The notes: generated by a model from the letters alone, not told the origin. DNA of 64,000 nucleotides from Pseudomonadota bacterium (GCA_018241445.1 JAFEDT010000002.1:238350-302349), one strand, 5' to 3'. Shown: positions 42,204-51,493, counted from the first letter of the stretch. Program-made: numbers and translations.

Positions 42204-43424
42204 CTAACCGGATGACAGCGCCGCCGGGAGTAACAAGGTCGTCGTGATTCCGGGCAGGGGCGCGGCAGTCCAGCGGCGCGCCCGCGCCCGGCCGAAGCAC
42301 TGCACCCGGCCCGCCTGCGCCAGTGCCTCCAATGCCCGCTGCACACCCCGTTGACTGACCCCGAGCGCCAGCGCCAGGGCCGAGGTGGACCAGGACTCCC
42401 CGTCTGCCAGCAGTGCCAGCAGGTCGGCATGGGGTCCGTCGACGGGTGGGGCCAGCACCACGATCTCGCGCGCCTGCCCCGGCAGCAGCCGGTAGCCGTC
42501 CCGGGTGGCCTCGACGGCGGCGAGCGTCGCGAGCGCTGCACGCAGCCTCCCCATCTCGACCCGCAGCCGCGACCGGTAGGACTCGTCTGCGTGGTGGCCG
42601 CGAAAGGCGCGCGCCACCAGCAGTTCTCGCGACACATCCTGCGGCCAGGCTTCCGCCAGAGTGCGAACCAGCACGAACAAAACCGGGCGGCGCGCCAGCG
42701 GCACCCGGCGCTGACCGTGGCGCACCGCGCGGCGACAGGCATCCACGATCACGGCCGGGGATGCGAGCAGCGCCTCGACCTCGGCCAGGTGAAGGGGCCG
42801 CGCGCCGGCAGGCCCGATGCGCCGCGCCGCGGCCGAGTGCAGGGCGCGCGCGGCGGCCTGTATCTCCGCCTGCAGGGCGGCGATGCCGGCACGCCGCGCC
42901 GCGGTTGCCGCGAGCTCCAGTGCCCTTTGCGCCTCGCGGGTGCGCAGGCGTCGCATCGCGATCCCGGCTGTCAGCAATTCCTGGACGGCCTGCAATGCGG
43001 GCGGCAACGCGCGCCGGTCGAGCCTGGCCAGAATCCGCTCGGCCTCAGCGAGCCTGCCCACCAGCAGCAGCCGGCGGGCCGTCAGCTGCCAGGCGTGGGC
43101 GACGTTGGCCGGATCGCCGTGCGCCGCCAGTGTCTGCCGCGCCGCCGCCAACGCCCGCGCCGGCCACAGCAGTTCGCGCGCCGCCAGCGCGACCTCGGCC
43201 TCGGCCAGCACGCAGCGCGCGCGGGACCGCGGCTGGCGCGGCCCGAAAGCACGCGCGGCGCGGCGCAGAAGGGCCCTGGCGCGCGTAAAGTCACCGAGCT
43301 GCGCCATGGCGACGCCCCGCAGGGCAAGCGCATCCGGATCGTCGCGCAGGGCCACGCGCTTCAGCGCGCCCAGCGGGTCGCCGCCGGCCAGGGCACGGCC
43401 CGCGGCGATGATCAATGAGTCCAA
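42204..43424 (-). CDS. Putative transcriptional regulator with winged-helix C-terminus
   Basis: A 406-residue, Ala/Arg-rich protein. The N-terminal part consists of helical, tetratricopeptide-like repeats (RGVAMAQLGDFTRARALLRRAARAF and so on). The C-terminal third has two helix-turn-helix-like segments, one around SYRSRLRVEMGRLRAALATL (OmpR/BTAD-like) and one around ALALALGVSQRGVQRALEALAQAG. A TTG start at 43424 (LDSLIIAAGRAL) behind GGCGGGA is most likely; the longer frame reads into the promoter of the DUF899 gene. It is divergent from that gene, so it may control it. Confidence 0.6.
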   Translation of the reverse strand: MDSLIIAAGRALAGGDPLGALKRVALRDDPDALALRGVAMAQLGDFTRARALLRRAARAFGPRQPRSRARCVLAEAEVALAARELLWPARALAAARQTLAAHGDPANVAHAWQLTARRLLLVGRLAEAERILARLDRRALPPALQAVQELLTAGIAMRRLRTREAQRALELAATAARRAGIAALQAEIQAAARALHSAAARRIGPAGARPLHLAEVEALLASPAVIVDACRRAVRHGQRRVPLARRPVLFVLVRTLAEAWPQDVSRELLVARAFRGHHADESYRSRLRVEMGRLRAALATLAAVEATRDGYRLLPGQAREIVVLAPPVDGPHADLLALLADGESWSTSALALALGVSQRGVQRALEALAQAGRVQCFGRARARRWTAAPLPGITTTLLLPAALSSG

Positions 43425-43547
43425 GGCAATCCCGCCAAACTTGTCACTCCCCCGCCGCACCGCTGCGGGGATAGATTCTCGCACAGACCTGCTTGCGCCC
43501 GGCGCGGCAGCCGGACGACCCGAACCGAAAGCCGAAGGAGTGACCCC

Positions 43548-44324
43548 ATGAGCACACCCAACATCGGAACACGCGAGCAGTGGCTCGCGGCGCGCCTGCA
43601 GCTGCTGCAGGAGGAGAAGGAGCTGACACGGCGCAGCGACCAGCTGGCGCTGCAACGGCAGGCGCTGCCCTGGGTCGCCGTCGACGACGGCTATCGCTTC
43701 GAGACCGAGCAGGGTGCGGCATCACTCGCGGAACTGTTCCGCGGACGCTCGCAGCTGCTGGTCTATCACTTCATGTTCGGTCCCGACTACAAGGCCGGCT
43801 GTCCTTCCTGCACCATGATCGCCGACGGCTTCAACGGCTTCGCCGTGCACCTCGCCAACCACGATGTCATGCTGTGGGCGGTGTCGCGCGCGCCGCTGGC
43901 GAAACTGCTGGCGTACCGCGCGCGCATGGGCTGGAGCTTCCCCTGGGCTTCCTCGGCCGGCGGGAATTTCAACTACGACTTCCACGTCGGTTTCACGCCG
44001 CAGCAGCAGCACGACAGCGGCATCGATTACAACTATCGCCGCGAGCCGCCGGCTCCGCCGCGCCATCCACCAGACGGCGGCATTTCAGACGGCAACAGCT
44101 TTGCCGCCATGGCCGGCACCGATACCGACACCTTTCTGCGCGAGCGGCCGGGCATGAGTGCCTTCGCACTGCGCGAGGGAGTCGTCTATCACACCTATTC
44201 CACCTACGCGCGGGGCCTGGACGGGCTGTGGGGCGCCTATCAATGGCTCGACCGCGCACCGCTTGGCCGCAATGAAACGGGCGGAATCTGGTGGCGCCGC
44301 CGGGATGAGTACGAGAGGAAGTGA
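43548..44324 (+). CDS. DUF899 (thioredoxin-like) family protein
   Basis: A 258-residue cytoplasmic protein of the DUF899 family, a thioredoxin-fold group of unknown biochemical role. Hallmarks are LPWVAVDDGYRFETEQG, LVYHFMFGPDYKAGCPSCTMIADGFNG with the CPSC-type cysteine pair, WSFPWASSAGGNFNYDF and the late VVYHTYSTYARGLDGL. A clear AAGGAG site (43535-43540) precedes the ATG by seven bases. It is divergent from the winged-helix protein and followed after seven bases by a 48-codon gene. The cysteine pair hints at a redox task. Confidence 0.85.
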   Translation: MSTPNIGTREQWLAARLQLLQEEKELTRRSDQLALQRQALPWVAVDDGYRFETEQGAASLAELFRGRSQLLVYHFMFGPDYKAGCPSCTMIADGFNGFAVHLANHDVMLWAVSRAPLAKLLAYRARMGWSFPWASSAGGNFNYDFHVGFTPQQQHDSGIDYNYRREPPAPPRHPPDGGISDGNSFAAMAGTDTDTFLRERPGMSAFALREGVVYHTYSTYARGLDGLWGAYQWLDRAPLGRNETGGIWWRRRDEYERK

Positions 44325-44331
44325 GGGAACC

Positions 44332-44478
44332 ATGTGCCCGTTGTGTATCAGCAGCGCCGTGGCTGCCGCGGCCGGTGCAACCTCCAGTGCGGGAGTGGTG
44401 GCGGTGTTGTGCGCACGCTGGCGGCGCATGTCCAGCCGCCTGTCGCGCTGGCGGCGCGGGGTGGCGCGGCAGCGCTGA
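44332..44478 (+). CDS. Small CPLC-motif membrane protein
   Basis: A 48-residue protein seven bases after the DUF899 gene. It begins MCPLCISSAVAAAAGATSSA and continues with a short hydrophobic segment (GVVAVLCA) and a basic tail (RWRRMSSRLSRWRRGVARQR). The MCPxC start plus one membrane-like helix resembles tiny conserved proteins that accompany DUF899 genes. GAGG-type sequence lies before the ATG. Its size and the lack of coding alternatives on the other strand favour a real gene; the cysteines could bind a metal or form a disulfide with the DUF899 cysteine pair. Function unknown. Confidence 0.6.
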   Translation: MCPLCISSAVAAAAGATSSAGVVAVLCARWRRMSSRLSRWRRGVARQR

Positions 44479-44556
44479 CAGGGGGCAGTCGCGCGCGCGC
44501 CCGGCCGGGACCGGGCCGTTGCGATCCCGCCGCGGCGGCGCTTATGCTCCGGGTAT

Positions 44557-45006
44557 ATGGGGATCGCGGTCGACATTGCGGCAAATCTGCTCATCGGCGG
44601 CCTGCTGCTGGCCTTGTTCGCACGGCGGCGCCCGAGGGACCAGGCACGTCTCGACGGGCCAGCGGAGGCACTGGGAATCTACCGGCAGCATTTTCCGGAC
44701 GCGGACGGCACGGTCACCCTGGCGAGCGATCAGCGGGCGGCGCTGGTGGCCCTGCGCGGCGGCAACGGCGTCGGCCTCGTCGTCCGCCACGCGCGGCGCT
44801 GGAACGCACGGGAGCTGCAGCCCGGAGAACTGCGCCGGGTCAGTGCCGCTGGCGATGTCCTGACATTGTCGCTCAGTGATTTCGGCTGGCCGGCGAGCCA
44901 GGTCAGCCTCGCCGATCCCGACACGCGCACCCGCTGGCTGGCGCGGCTGCAGGCGCTGGCGGCGCGCGGCACGGACGGCGCAGGACCGGAGAAGCGCCTT
45001 GCCTGA
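44557..45006 (+). CDS. Membrane-anchored protein of unknown function
   Basis: A 149-residue protein with one N-terminal hydrophobic segment (IAANLLIGGLLLALFA) followed by a soluble part. I do not recognise the soluble domain: it contains GIYRQHFPDADGTVTLASD and a compact beta-rich stretch (ALVALRGGNGVGLVVRHARRW). Its stop overlaps the start of the sterol desaturase-like gene by eight bases, so the pair is probably co-translated and may act together at the membrane. Confidence 0.6.
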   Translation: MGIAVDIAANLLIGGLLLALFARRRPRDQARLDGPAEALGIYRQHFPDADGTVTLASDQRAALVALRGGNGVGLVVRHARRWNARELQPGELRRVSAAGDVLTLSLSDFGWPASQVSLADPDTRTRWLARLQALAARGTDGAGPEKRLA

Positions 45007-45919
45007 TCCCGCCTGGGTGAAAGTGGTGGCGGTGGCGCAGTTGCTGGTGCTGCTGCTGATCCCGCTGGAGATGTACTCGGTGTCGCGTTCCTGGACCCGC
45101 GGACAGTACGATGCCCGCGATGCACTCACCAACGTTGGCGTGAGCATCGGCAGCATCTTCTTCTGGGGAACCTTGAGCTGGATCCTGTTGAGCACCGTCA
45201 CCGTGGCGTATCGTCACCGGCTGCTGGACATACCGTTCACGTGGTGGACCTTCCTGCTCGCCTTCGTGCTGGAGGACCTGCGCTACTACTGGTGGCACCG
45301 CATCGGCCACCGCTCGCGCTGGTTCTGGGCCTCGCACGTGGTGCACCACTCCAGCCAGCATTTCAACCTCTCCACCAACCTGCGCCAGAGCTGGACTTCG
45401 CAGTTCAGCGGGCTGATCCTGATGAGCGTGCCGCTGGCGTGGCTCGGCTTCAGTCCCGCGATGGTGGGACTGGCCTTCTCCCTGAACCTGCTGTACCAGT
45501 TCTGGCTGCACACCGAGGCGATCGACCGCATGCCGCGCTGGTTCGAGTGGCTGCTGAACACCCCCTCGCACCATCGCGTCCATCACGGCAGCAACGCCCG
45601 CTACCTCGACGCCAACTATGCAGGCGTATTCATGATCTGGGATCGCATGTTCGGCAGCTTCGTGCCGGAACAGGCGGCGGAGCCGGTGCGCTACGGAATA
45701 GTGAAGAACCTCGCGACCTTCAATCCGGTGCGTATCGCCCTGCACGAGTACGCGGCCATCCTGCGTGACCAGTTGTGCCCGGGCCTTACGCTGCGGCAGC
45801 GGCTGGGCTACCTGTTCGGACCGCCGGGCTGGAGCCGCGACGGTCTGCAGGGAACCACGGCGGGCCTGCGCGCCGCGGAACGCTCGCGCATCGGGGTGCG
45901 CGACTGCGCTGCCGCCTGA
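44999..45919 (+). CDS. Sterol desaturase/fatty acid hydroxylase family membrane protein
   Basis: A 306-residue integral membrane diiron enzyme of the fatty acid hydroxylase superfamily. The histidine boxes are WWHRIGHR, SHVVHHSSQHFN, LHTEAIDRM and TPSHHRVHHGSN, in the usual order and spacing. The family introduces hydroxyl groups or double bonds into sterols, sphingolipids or carotenoids. The N-terminal third has several hydrophobic helices. A TTG start at 44999 with GGAG seven bases before is best; a GTG at 45017 is an alternative. The lipid substrate cannot be told from the sequence. Confidence 0.85.
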   Translation: MPDPAWVKVVAVAQLLVLLLIPLEMYSVSRSWTRGQYDARDALTNVGVSIGSIFFWGTLSWILLSTVTVAYRHRLLDIPFTWWTFLLAFVLEDLRYYWWHRIGHRSRWFWASHVVHHSSQHFNLSTNLRQSWTSQFSGLILMSVPLAWLGFSPAMVGLAFSLNLLYQFWLHTEAIDRMPRWFEWLLNTPSHHRVHHGSNARYLDANYAGVFMIWDRMFGSFVPEQAAEPVRYGIVKNLATFNPVRIALHEYAAILRDQLCPGLTLRQRLGYLFGPPGWSRDGLQGTTAGLRAAERSRIGVRDCAAA

Positions 45920-45926
45920 AGGTCGT

Positions 45927-48068
45927 TCAGGCGAACTCGATCCCGGAGTCGGACAGCGGCAGGGAACGCACGCGCTGCCCGGTCAGTGCGAACACCGCGT
46001 TCGCCACCGCCGGGGCCACCAACGGCACGCCCACCTCGCCGATGCCGCCGGGCTTGTCGCCACCCTGCAGGACCACGACCTCGATGGGCGGCACCTGGGT
46101 GATGCGCGGCAGCGGGAAGTCATGGAAGTTGCTCTGCTCCACCCTGCCGTCGCGCAGCGTCACTTTGCCGTTCAGGGTATTGATCAATCCCGACACCGCC
46201 CCCGACTGGATCTGCGCCACCACCTGGTCCGGATGCACGGCGATGCCCGGATCGACGACGTAGACCAGGCGCTCCAGCCTGACCTGTTTGCCGGCGTGCG
46301 ACACCTCCGCCACCAGCCCCTGGTAGGTTTCGTAGCTCTCCATCATCGCAAGTCCCCGGGCGCGGCCGGACGGCAACGCAGTGCCCCAGCCCGACTCGCG
46401 CGCCAGGCGTTGCAGTACCGCCCGCTGCCGCGGCTGCTGCTGCAGCAAGGCCAGGCGAAAGTCGAGCGGATCGCGGCCCGCCGCGTGGGCGAGCTCATCC
46501 ATGAAGCCTTCGATGGCAAAGGCGTTGAGCGCATGGCTGACCGAGCGCCAGTAGCCGCTGCGCAGACCGTATTCCTCGATCACCACGCGCTGCATGGCGT
46601 TGGGAATGTCATAGGTCAGATCGACGGAACCCTCGGTCATGAAGGGATCCAGATCGTGCTTCACCACGCCCGGAAACAGCCGGTTGGTGATCGACGAGGA
46701 CGCCATCTTGTATTCGAACGCCACCAGGTTACCGGCGCCGTCCAGGCCGCCGGCCAGCACGTGATGGCTGGCCGGGCGGTAGAAGTCATGGCGGATGTCA
46801 TCCTCGCGCGTCCAGATCAGCTTCACCGGCCGCCCCGGTACGGCGCGCGCAATCGCCGCGGCCTGGCCGATGAAATCGACGTCGAGGCGGCGCCCGAAAC
46901 CCCCGCCCACGAACTGCGACCAGACGCGCACCCGGGCGGCCTCAACGCCGCTGCGCGAAGCCGCGACGGCCTGCGCCCCCTGCGGGTATTGCGTGCTGGC
47001 CCAGATGTCGCAGCCGCGCTCACCGACCAGGGCCAGGCAGTTCATCGGTTCGAGCGTGCCGTGCGCCAGCAGCTGCAACTGGTACTCCGCGCGCAGCGTT
47101 TTCGCGGCACCGCGCAACGCCAGGGCGGCGTCGCCGGCCTGCCTGACGATGGCGCCCTCCCTGGTGGCGGCCTGCCGCAGTGCGGACTGGATCTTCTGCG
47201 TCGTCAACGCGGCGGCTGGACCGAAGTCCCAGGTCACCTGCAACGCCTCGCGCGCCTTCTTCGCAGTCCAGTAGTGATCGGCAACCACCGCAACGCCTTC
47301 CCCGATGTTGACGACCGCCAGCACGCCCTTCATCGCGCGCGCCTTGCCGTCGTCCACCGCCACCACCTTGCCGCCGATCACCGGGCACTGTTCCAGGGAG
47401 GCGTACACCATGCCCGGCTGCTTCACATCCAGGCCGTACACCGCCTGACCGCGCGCCTTGGGCGCGGAGTCCAGCCGGTGCTGCTGCTTGCCGATCTGGG
47501 TGAAGTCCGCGGGCTTCTTGAGCGCGACCGTGACGGGCCCCGGCAACCGTGACGCGGCATCGGCCAACTCACCGAAGGTGGCGCTGCGGCCGCCGGCATG
47601 ACGCACGACGCCGTCACGCGCGATGCATTCCTCCACCGGCACCTGCCACCGCCGGGCGGCCGCGCTCGTGAGCAGCACCCGCGCGGTCGCGCCGGCTTCG
47701 CGCAGTTTGGTCCAGGCGTCGCGGATGCTGGTGCTGCCGCCGGTGATCTGTGCGCCCAGCAGCGCGTTGACGTAGACCGGGTCCACCGGCGCCTGCTCCA
47801 CCGTGACCCGGTTGACGTCGACGCCCAGTTCCTCGGCCACCAGCAGTGCCAGCGAGGTATGCACGTCCTGCCCCATCTCGTTGCGGTGGCAGATCAGGGT
47901 GATGCGGTTGTCGGGCGTGATGCGCACCCAGGCGTTGGGGGCGACGGCACGCAGATCGCCGGCAACACTGGCCGGCGGCAGGTACAGGCCGATGAGCAGG
48001 CCGCCACCGACGGCCGTCGAGGCTTGCAGGAACTGGCGGCGTGAAGTCAGGCTGACAGGTGAGTTCAT
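45927..48068 (-). CDS. Xanthine dehydrogenase-family molybdopterin subunit (isoquinoline 1-oxidoreductase beta-like)
   Basis: A 713-residue large subunit. The N-terminus carries a Tat signal (TSRRQFLQASTAVGGGLLIG). Molybdopterin-binding parts include IRDAWTKLREAGATARVLL, GGGFGRRLDVDF and the C-terminal GGIGEVGVPLVAPA with the catalytic glutamate. This is the IorB-type arrangement in which an exported large subunit pairs with a small 2Fe-2S protein. No small subunit gene is next to it or elsewhere in the window. It would hydroxylate an N-heterocycle or aldehyde in the periplasm. The ATG at 48068 has a GGAG-like site and a promoter module resembling that of the M28 gene. Confidence 0.85.
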   Translation of the reverse strand: MNSPVSLTSRRQFLQASTAVGGGLLIGLYLPPASVAGDLRAVAPNAWVRITPDNRITLICHRNEMGQDVHTSLALLVAEELGVDVNRVTVEQAPVDPVYVNALLGAQITGGSTSIRDAWTKLREAGATARVLLTSAAARRWQVPVEECIARDGVVRHAGGRSATFGELADAASRLPGPVTVALKKPADFTQIGKQQHRLDSAPKARGQAVYGLDVKQPGMVYASLEQCPVIGGKVVAVDDGKARAMKGVLAVVNIGEGVAVVADHYWTAKKAREALQVTWDFGPAAALTTQKIQSALRQAATREGAIVRQAGDAALALRGAAKTLRAEYQLQLLAHGTLEPMNCLALVGERGCDIWASTQYPQGAQAVAASRSGVEAARVRVWSQFVGGGFGRRLDVDFIGQAAAIARAVPGRPVKLIWTREDDIRHDFYRPASHHVLAGGLDGAGNLVAFEYKMASSSITNRLFPGVVKHDLDPFMTEGSVDLTYDIPNAMQRVVIEEYGLRSGYWRSVSHALNAFAIEGFMDELAHAAGRDPLDFRLALLQQQPRQRAVLQRLARESGWGTALPSGRARGLAMMESYETYQGLVAEVSHAGKQVRLERLVYVVDPGIAVHPDQVVAQIQSGAVSGLINTLNGKVTLRDGRVEQSNFHDFPLPRITQVPPIEVVVLQGGDKPGGIGEVGVPLVAPAVANAVFALTGQRVRSLPLSDSGIEFA

Positions 48069-48102
48069 GGACCCGCTCCGGAGGTGGCGATGGCCGGCAG
48101 CC

Positions 48103-48133
48103 ATGCTATGCCCTTGGGACCGTACGACGCAAA
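48103..48133 (-). promoter_or_regulatory. Candidate promoter of the molybdopterin subunit gene
   Basis: On the minus strand TTTGCG (48133-48128) and TAGCAT (48108-48103) are separated by 19 bases, followed by GGCTG and later TCCGGAG before the ATG. A nearly matching arrangement lies upstream of the M28 gene (53592-53563), which makes a chance resemblance to a sigma-70 promoter less likely. Confidence 0.35.
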
Positions 48134-48196
48134 GGCGCCGACAATCCAGCGGACCGGCGCGCCGACGGTTAGACTGCCGCGCAGGTGCAGGCTCAG

Positions 48197-50110
48197 ATGA
48201 ACAGCGGAAATCCGGATTCCAGCGCACCGGGCTCCGGGCTGCCCGACAACGGATCCCTGCGCGATCGGGCACTCGGCATCATCGCATTCGCCGCGGTCCT
48301 GGCGGTGCTGCGCTTTGGCCGCGGCGTTCTGACCCCCCTCGCCGTGGCGCTGATGCTCAGCCTGCTGCTCGCCCCGCTGGTGCGCAGGCTGCGGCGCGCC
48401 GGATTGGCCCATGCGCCATCCGTGCTGGCCGCCGTCGGCATCCTGGTGCTGATCATCGCGGGCGCCGCCGGGGTGTTGGGCAGCCAGGTGGTGCACATGG
48501 CCGCAAGCCTGCCGCGTTATGAGGGCACGATCCGCCAGAAACTGCGCGACCTGGATGACCTGACGGTCGGCCGCCTGGACACCCTCACCCGCCAGGCCAG
48601 TCGGCTCATCGACAGCCGCCCCGCGACCGGCGCTGCTGGCGCCAGCGACGCCCGCCCCGCCGCGGCGACCGACGCAGGATCGCCGCTGCCGGTCGAGGTC
48701 CATCAGCCCCTGTCCTCGCCACTGCAGACCATCGCGCGCGTGTTGGGATCGCTGTGGGCGCCGGCCGCCTCCAGCGGCATCGTTCTGGTCGTCCTGGTGT
48801 TCGCGCTGCTGGAACAGGAAGGACTGCGCGACCGCTTCATCCGGGTGGCTGGCGGCACCAACATCCGCATGACCACGCTGGCGCTCAACGATGCCGCCAC
48901 ACGCCTGTCGCGTTTCTTCGTATCGCAACTTACCGTCAACCTCGGGCTGGGTGCCGCGGTTGCGCTCGGCCTGACGTTCCTGGGCGTGCCACAGGCGATC
49001 CTGTGGGGTGCGCTTTCTGCCGTGCTGCGCTTCGTCCCTTACGTCGGGGTGTGGGTGGCGGCTGTGCTCGCCACCACGCTCGCGTTCGCGGTCGTGCCGG
49101 GCTGGTCGCTGGCCATCAGTACGCTGGGGCTGTTCATCCTGGTGGAAGTGCTGGCAAGCCAGGTGGTGGAACCCAATCTCTACGGCCACGCCACCGGGCT
49201 GTCGCCGCTGACAGTGGTGGTGGCGGCGATCTTCTGGGGCGCGCTATGGGGGCCGGTCGGCCTGGTGCTGTCGACACCGCTGACCCTGTGCCTGCTGGTG
49301 ATCGGGCGCCACACCCGCGCGTTGAACTTCCTGGATCTGTTGCTGGGAGACGCGCAGGCGCTGACTCTGCCGCAGAAGTTCTATCAGCGGGCGCTTTCCG
49401 GGGATGCCGACGAGATCATCGCGGTGGCGCGCGCCTTCCTCAGGCGCAAGTCGTTTGCCGCGTATTGCGACACCGTCCTGATGCCGGCCCTGCACCTGGC
49501 CTTTCTCGATCGCGAGGCCGGGGCGATCAGCCACGAGCAGCAGATCAGGATGCGCAACCTCCTCGTGGCTGTCGTCTCCACGCTCAGCGGCGAACCGCGG
49601 CGGCTGCGGCTGCCGCCGCCTTCGGTCCTGGATGAACAGAATGCCGGCCTCATCCTGCGCCAGCATCGCGAACAACTGACTGGACGATGGCAGGGCCCGG
49701 TGGCTGTGCCACCGGGCTCCGTGCTGCTGTGCCTGGGCCTGGGTGCCAGCGCCGATACGATCGCGGCCGAACTGCTGGTGCGGGCGCTGCGGGACCAGGG
49801 TCTGGATGCGCGCCACGTATCGATCGGCGAATTCGAGCCGGATAGGGGGCCGCCTGACGTGGAGCGGGCCGCCGTCGCCATTGTCTACCTGGTGAGCGCC
49901 TTCCCGAGCCCGGAGCGGGACAGGTGCGGCACCCTGGCCGGGCGAGTCCGGGAGCGGCTCGCGGGCGCGCGCCTGGCCGCCGTGTTTCTGCCGGGCATGG
50001 CGCTCGATCCGACGATCGTGCCCGAGGCCACTCACGCCGATGGTGTCGTGACCTCCTTCGTATCCGCCGTGGAAGTCTGCCTGGAGCGGCGCGACCTTCA
50101 GGCGGGGTAA
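48197..50110 (+). CDS. AI-2E family transporter-like membrane protein with long C-terminal domain
   Basis: A 637-residue protein. Residues 25-390 contain the hydrophobic helices of the AI-2E/PerM family (AVALMLSLLLAPLVRRLRR, LFVPYV-type RFVPYVGVWVAAVLATTLAF, PLTVVVAAIFWGALWGPVGL). Family members include ion-coupled exporters; autoinducer transport is not established for most. The last 240 residues form a soluble extension with no clear domain, rich in helices and with a Rossmann-like end (VLLCLGLGASADTIAAEL). Either ATG 48197 or GTG 48185 can start it. It is divergent from the molybdopterin subunit. Confidence 0.8.
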   Translation: MNSGNPDSSAPGSGLPDNGSLRDRALGIIAFAAVLAVLRFGRGVLTPLAVALMLSLLLAPLVRRLRRAGLAHAPSVLAAVGILVLIIAGAAGVLGSQVVHMAASLPRYEGTIRQKLRDLDDLTVGRLDTLTRQASRLIDSRPATGAAGASDARPAAATDAGSPLPVEVHQPLSSPLQTIARVLGSLWAPAASSGIVLVVLVFALLEQEGLRDRFIRVAGGTNIRMTTLALNDAATRLSRFFVSQLTVNLGLGAAVALGLTFLGVPQAILWGALSAVLRFVPYVGVWVAAVLATTLAFAVVPGWSLAISTLGLFILVEVLASQVVEPNLYGHATGLSPLTVVVAAIFWGALWGPVGLVLSTPLTLCLLVIGRHTRALNFLDLLLGDAQALTLPQKFYQRALSGDADEIIAVARAFLRRKSFAAYCDTVLMPALHLAFLDREAGAISHEQQIRMRNLLVAVVSTLSGEPRRLRLPPPSVLDEQNAGLILRQHREQLTGRWQGPVAVPPGSVLLCLGLGASADTIAAELLVRALRDQGLDARHVSIGEFEPDRGPPDVERAAVAIVYLVSAFPSPERDRCGTLAGRVRERLAGARLAAVFLPGMALDPTIVPEATHADGVVTSFVSAVEVCLERRDLQAG

Positions 50111-50157
50111 CATAGGCTGCCCGCGATCCGCGCGAATTCCACCGAAAAATCCCGCCC

Positions 50158-51426
50158 GTGACCCCGTTGCTCGCAACCTGGCCGCTGCTGCTCGGCATGG
50201 GCATCCTCATGCTTGGCGCCGGCCTGCAAAGCACGCTGCTCGGCGTGCGTGCCACCAGCGAAGGGTTTTCCCCCACGCTCACCGGACTGATCATGTCCTG
50301 CTATTACGTGGGCTACCTGGCCGGCACGCGCCTGGCGCCGCGGATGCTGCGGCGGGTGGGCCCGGTGCGAGCCTTCGCCACCCTGGCGGCGCTGGCATCG
50401 GTCGCCGTACTGGCGCACGCCGCCTGGGTGCATCCGGCGCCCTGGGCGCTGATGCGCCTGCTGTCGGGCGTGTGCTTTGCGGGCATCTACGTGGTCGCCG
50501 AGAGCTGGCTCAACCACCACGCCTCGAGCACCAACCGCGGCCGGCTGCTCGCCATCTACATGCTGGTGTTGTACGTCGGCCTGGGGGGAGCGCAGTTCCT
50601 GCTGGTCCTCGCCAGCCCGCAATCCGACGAGCCGTTCATGCTGGTCGCGGCATTGATCTCGGTGGCGATGGTGCCGATCCTGGCCTCCACTCAGGAAGTA
50701 TCCGCGCCCGCCGTGCCGCAACGCGTGCGCATGCGGGAGCTCTACCGCAACTCACCTACGGGCGTGGTGGCGGTGGCGATATCCGGCCTGATCTCCTCCA
50801 CCATCTTCTCCATGGGGCCGGTGTATGCACGCCTGTCCGGTTTCGGCACCCGCGGAGTCGCAGCTTTCATGGCGGTCAGCATCCTCGCCGCCGTGCTCAC
50901 GCAATACCCGGCCGGGCGGCTCTCCGACCGCCTCGACCGCCGGACCGTCATCGCGAGTGTGTGCCTGATTGCCACCGTCGTCGCCGCGGTCATGGTGCTC
51001 TTCAGTCACCTGCCGCGCCCGGCATTCCTGGCGCTGGCGGCCTTGTTCTCGGGCGCGGCCCTGACGCTCTACTCGCTGTCCGTCTCACACGTCAACGACA
51101 AGCTGGAGCGATCGCAGATGGTGGCCGCCAGCAGCAAGCTGCTGCTGATCAACGGCACCGCCGCCGCCTTCGGACCGCTGATCACCGGCGGACTGATGAG
51201 CGTCTGGGGCTCGCGCTGTTACTACGGTGTGCTCGGGACACTGGCCGCTCTGCTGGCACTGTTCGATCTGTGGCGCAAGCTGCGGCAGAGCCCGGTCCCT
51301 GCCAGCCAGAAGGGGCCGTTTATCAACACGCGAGAGCTGGTAACTTCGGGCGGGCTCGGATCGGCTCCCGGCGCGGGCGCCGCCGGAACTGGACAAACCG
51401 CCGCCGCGGCATCACCATCCCGCTGA
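50158..51426 (+). CDS. MFS transporter (YcaD/quinolone exporter-like)
   Basis: A 422-residue major facilitator protein with 12 predicted helices. The first loop (SCYYVGYLAGTRLAPRMLRRVG) and the central region are typical of the YcaD-like group, which has no settled substrate. The C-terminal 40 residues are a low-complexity Ala/Gly/Pro tail. The start is GTG at 50158 without a strong ribosome site, 47 bases after the AI-2E family gene, so co-transcription is possible. Confidence 0.8.
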   Translation: MTPLLATWPLLLGMGILMLGAGLQSTLLGVRATSEGFSPTLTGLIMSCYYVGYLAGTRLAPRMLRRVGPVRAFATLAALASVAVLAHAAWVHPAPWALMRLLSGVCFAGIYVVAESWLNHHASSTNRGRLLAIYMLVLYVGLGGAQFLLVLASPQSDEPFMLVAALISVAMVPILASTQEVSAPAVPQRVRMRELYRNSPTGVVAVAISGLISSTIFSMGPVYARLSGFGTRGVAAFMAVSILAAVLTQYPAGRLSDRLDRRTVIASVCLIATVVAAVMVLFSHLPRPAFLALAALFSGAALTLYSLSVSHVNDKLERSQMVAASSKLLLINGTAAAFGPLITGGLMSVWGSRCYYGVLGTLAALLALFDLWRKLRQSPVPASQKGPFINTRELVTSGGLGSAPGAGAAGTGQTAAAASPSR

Positions 51427-51493
51427 ACTGCGGCCCCGGCAACGCCGACCGCGCAGATCACAGCCGCCCCAGCCGCCCGCAAAGGTGACCCTC

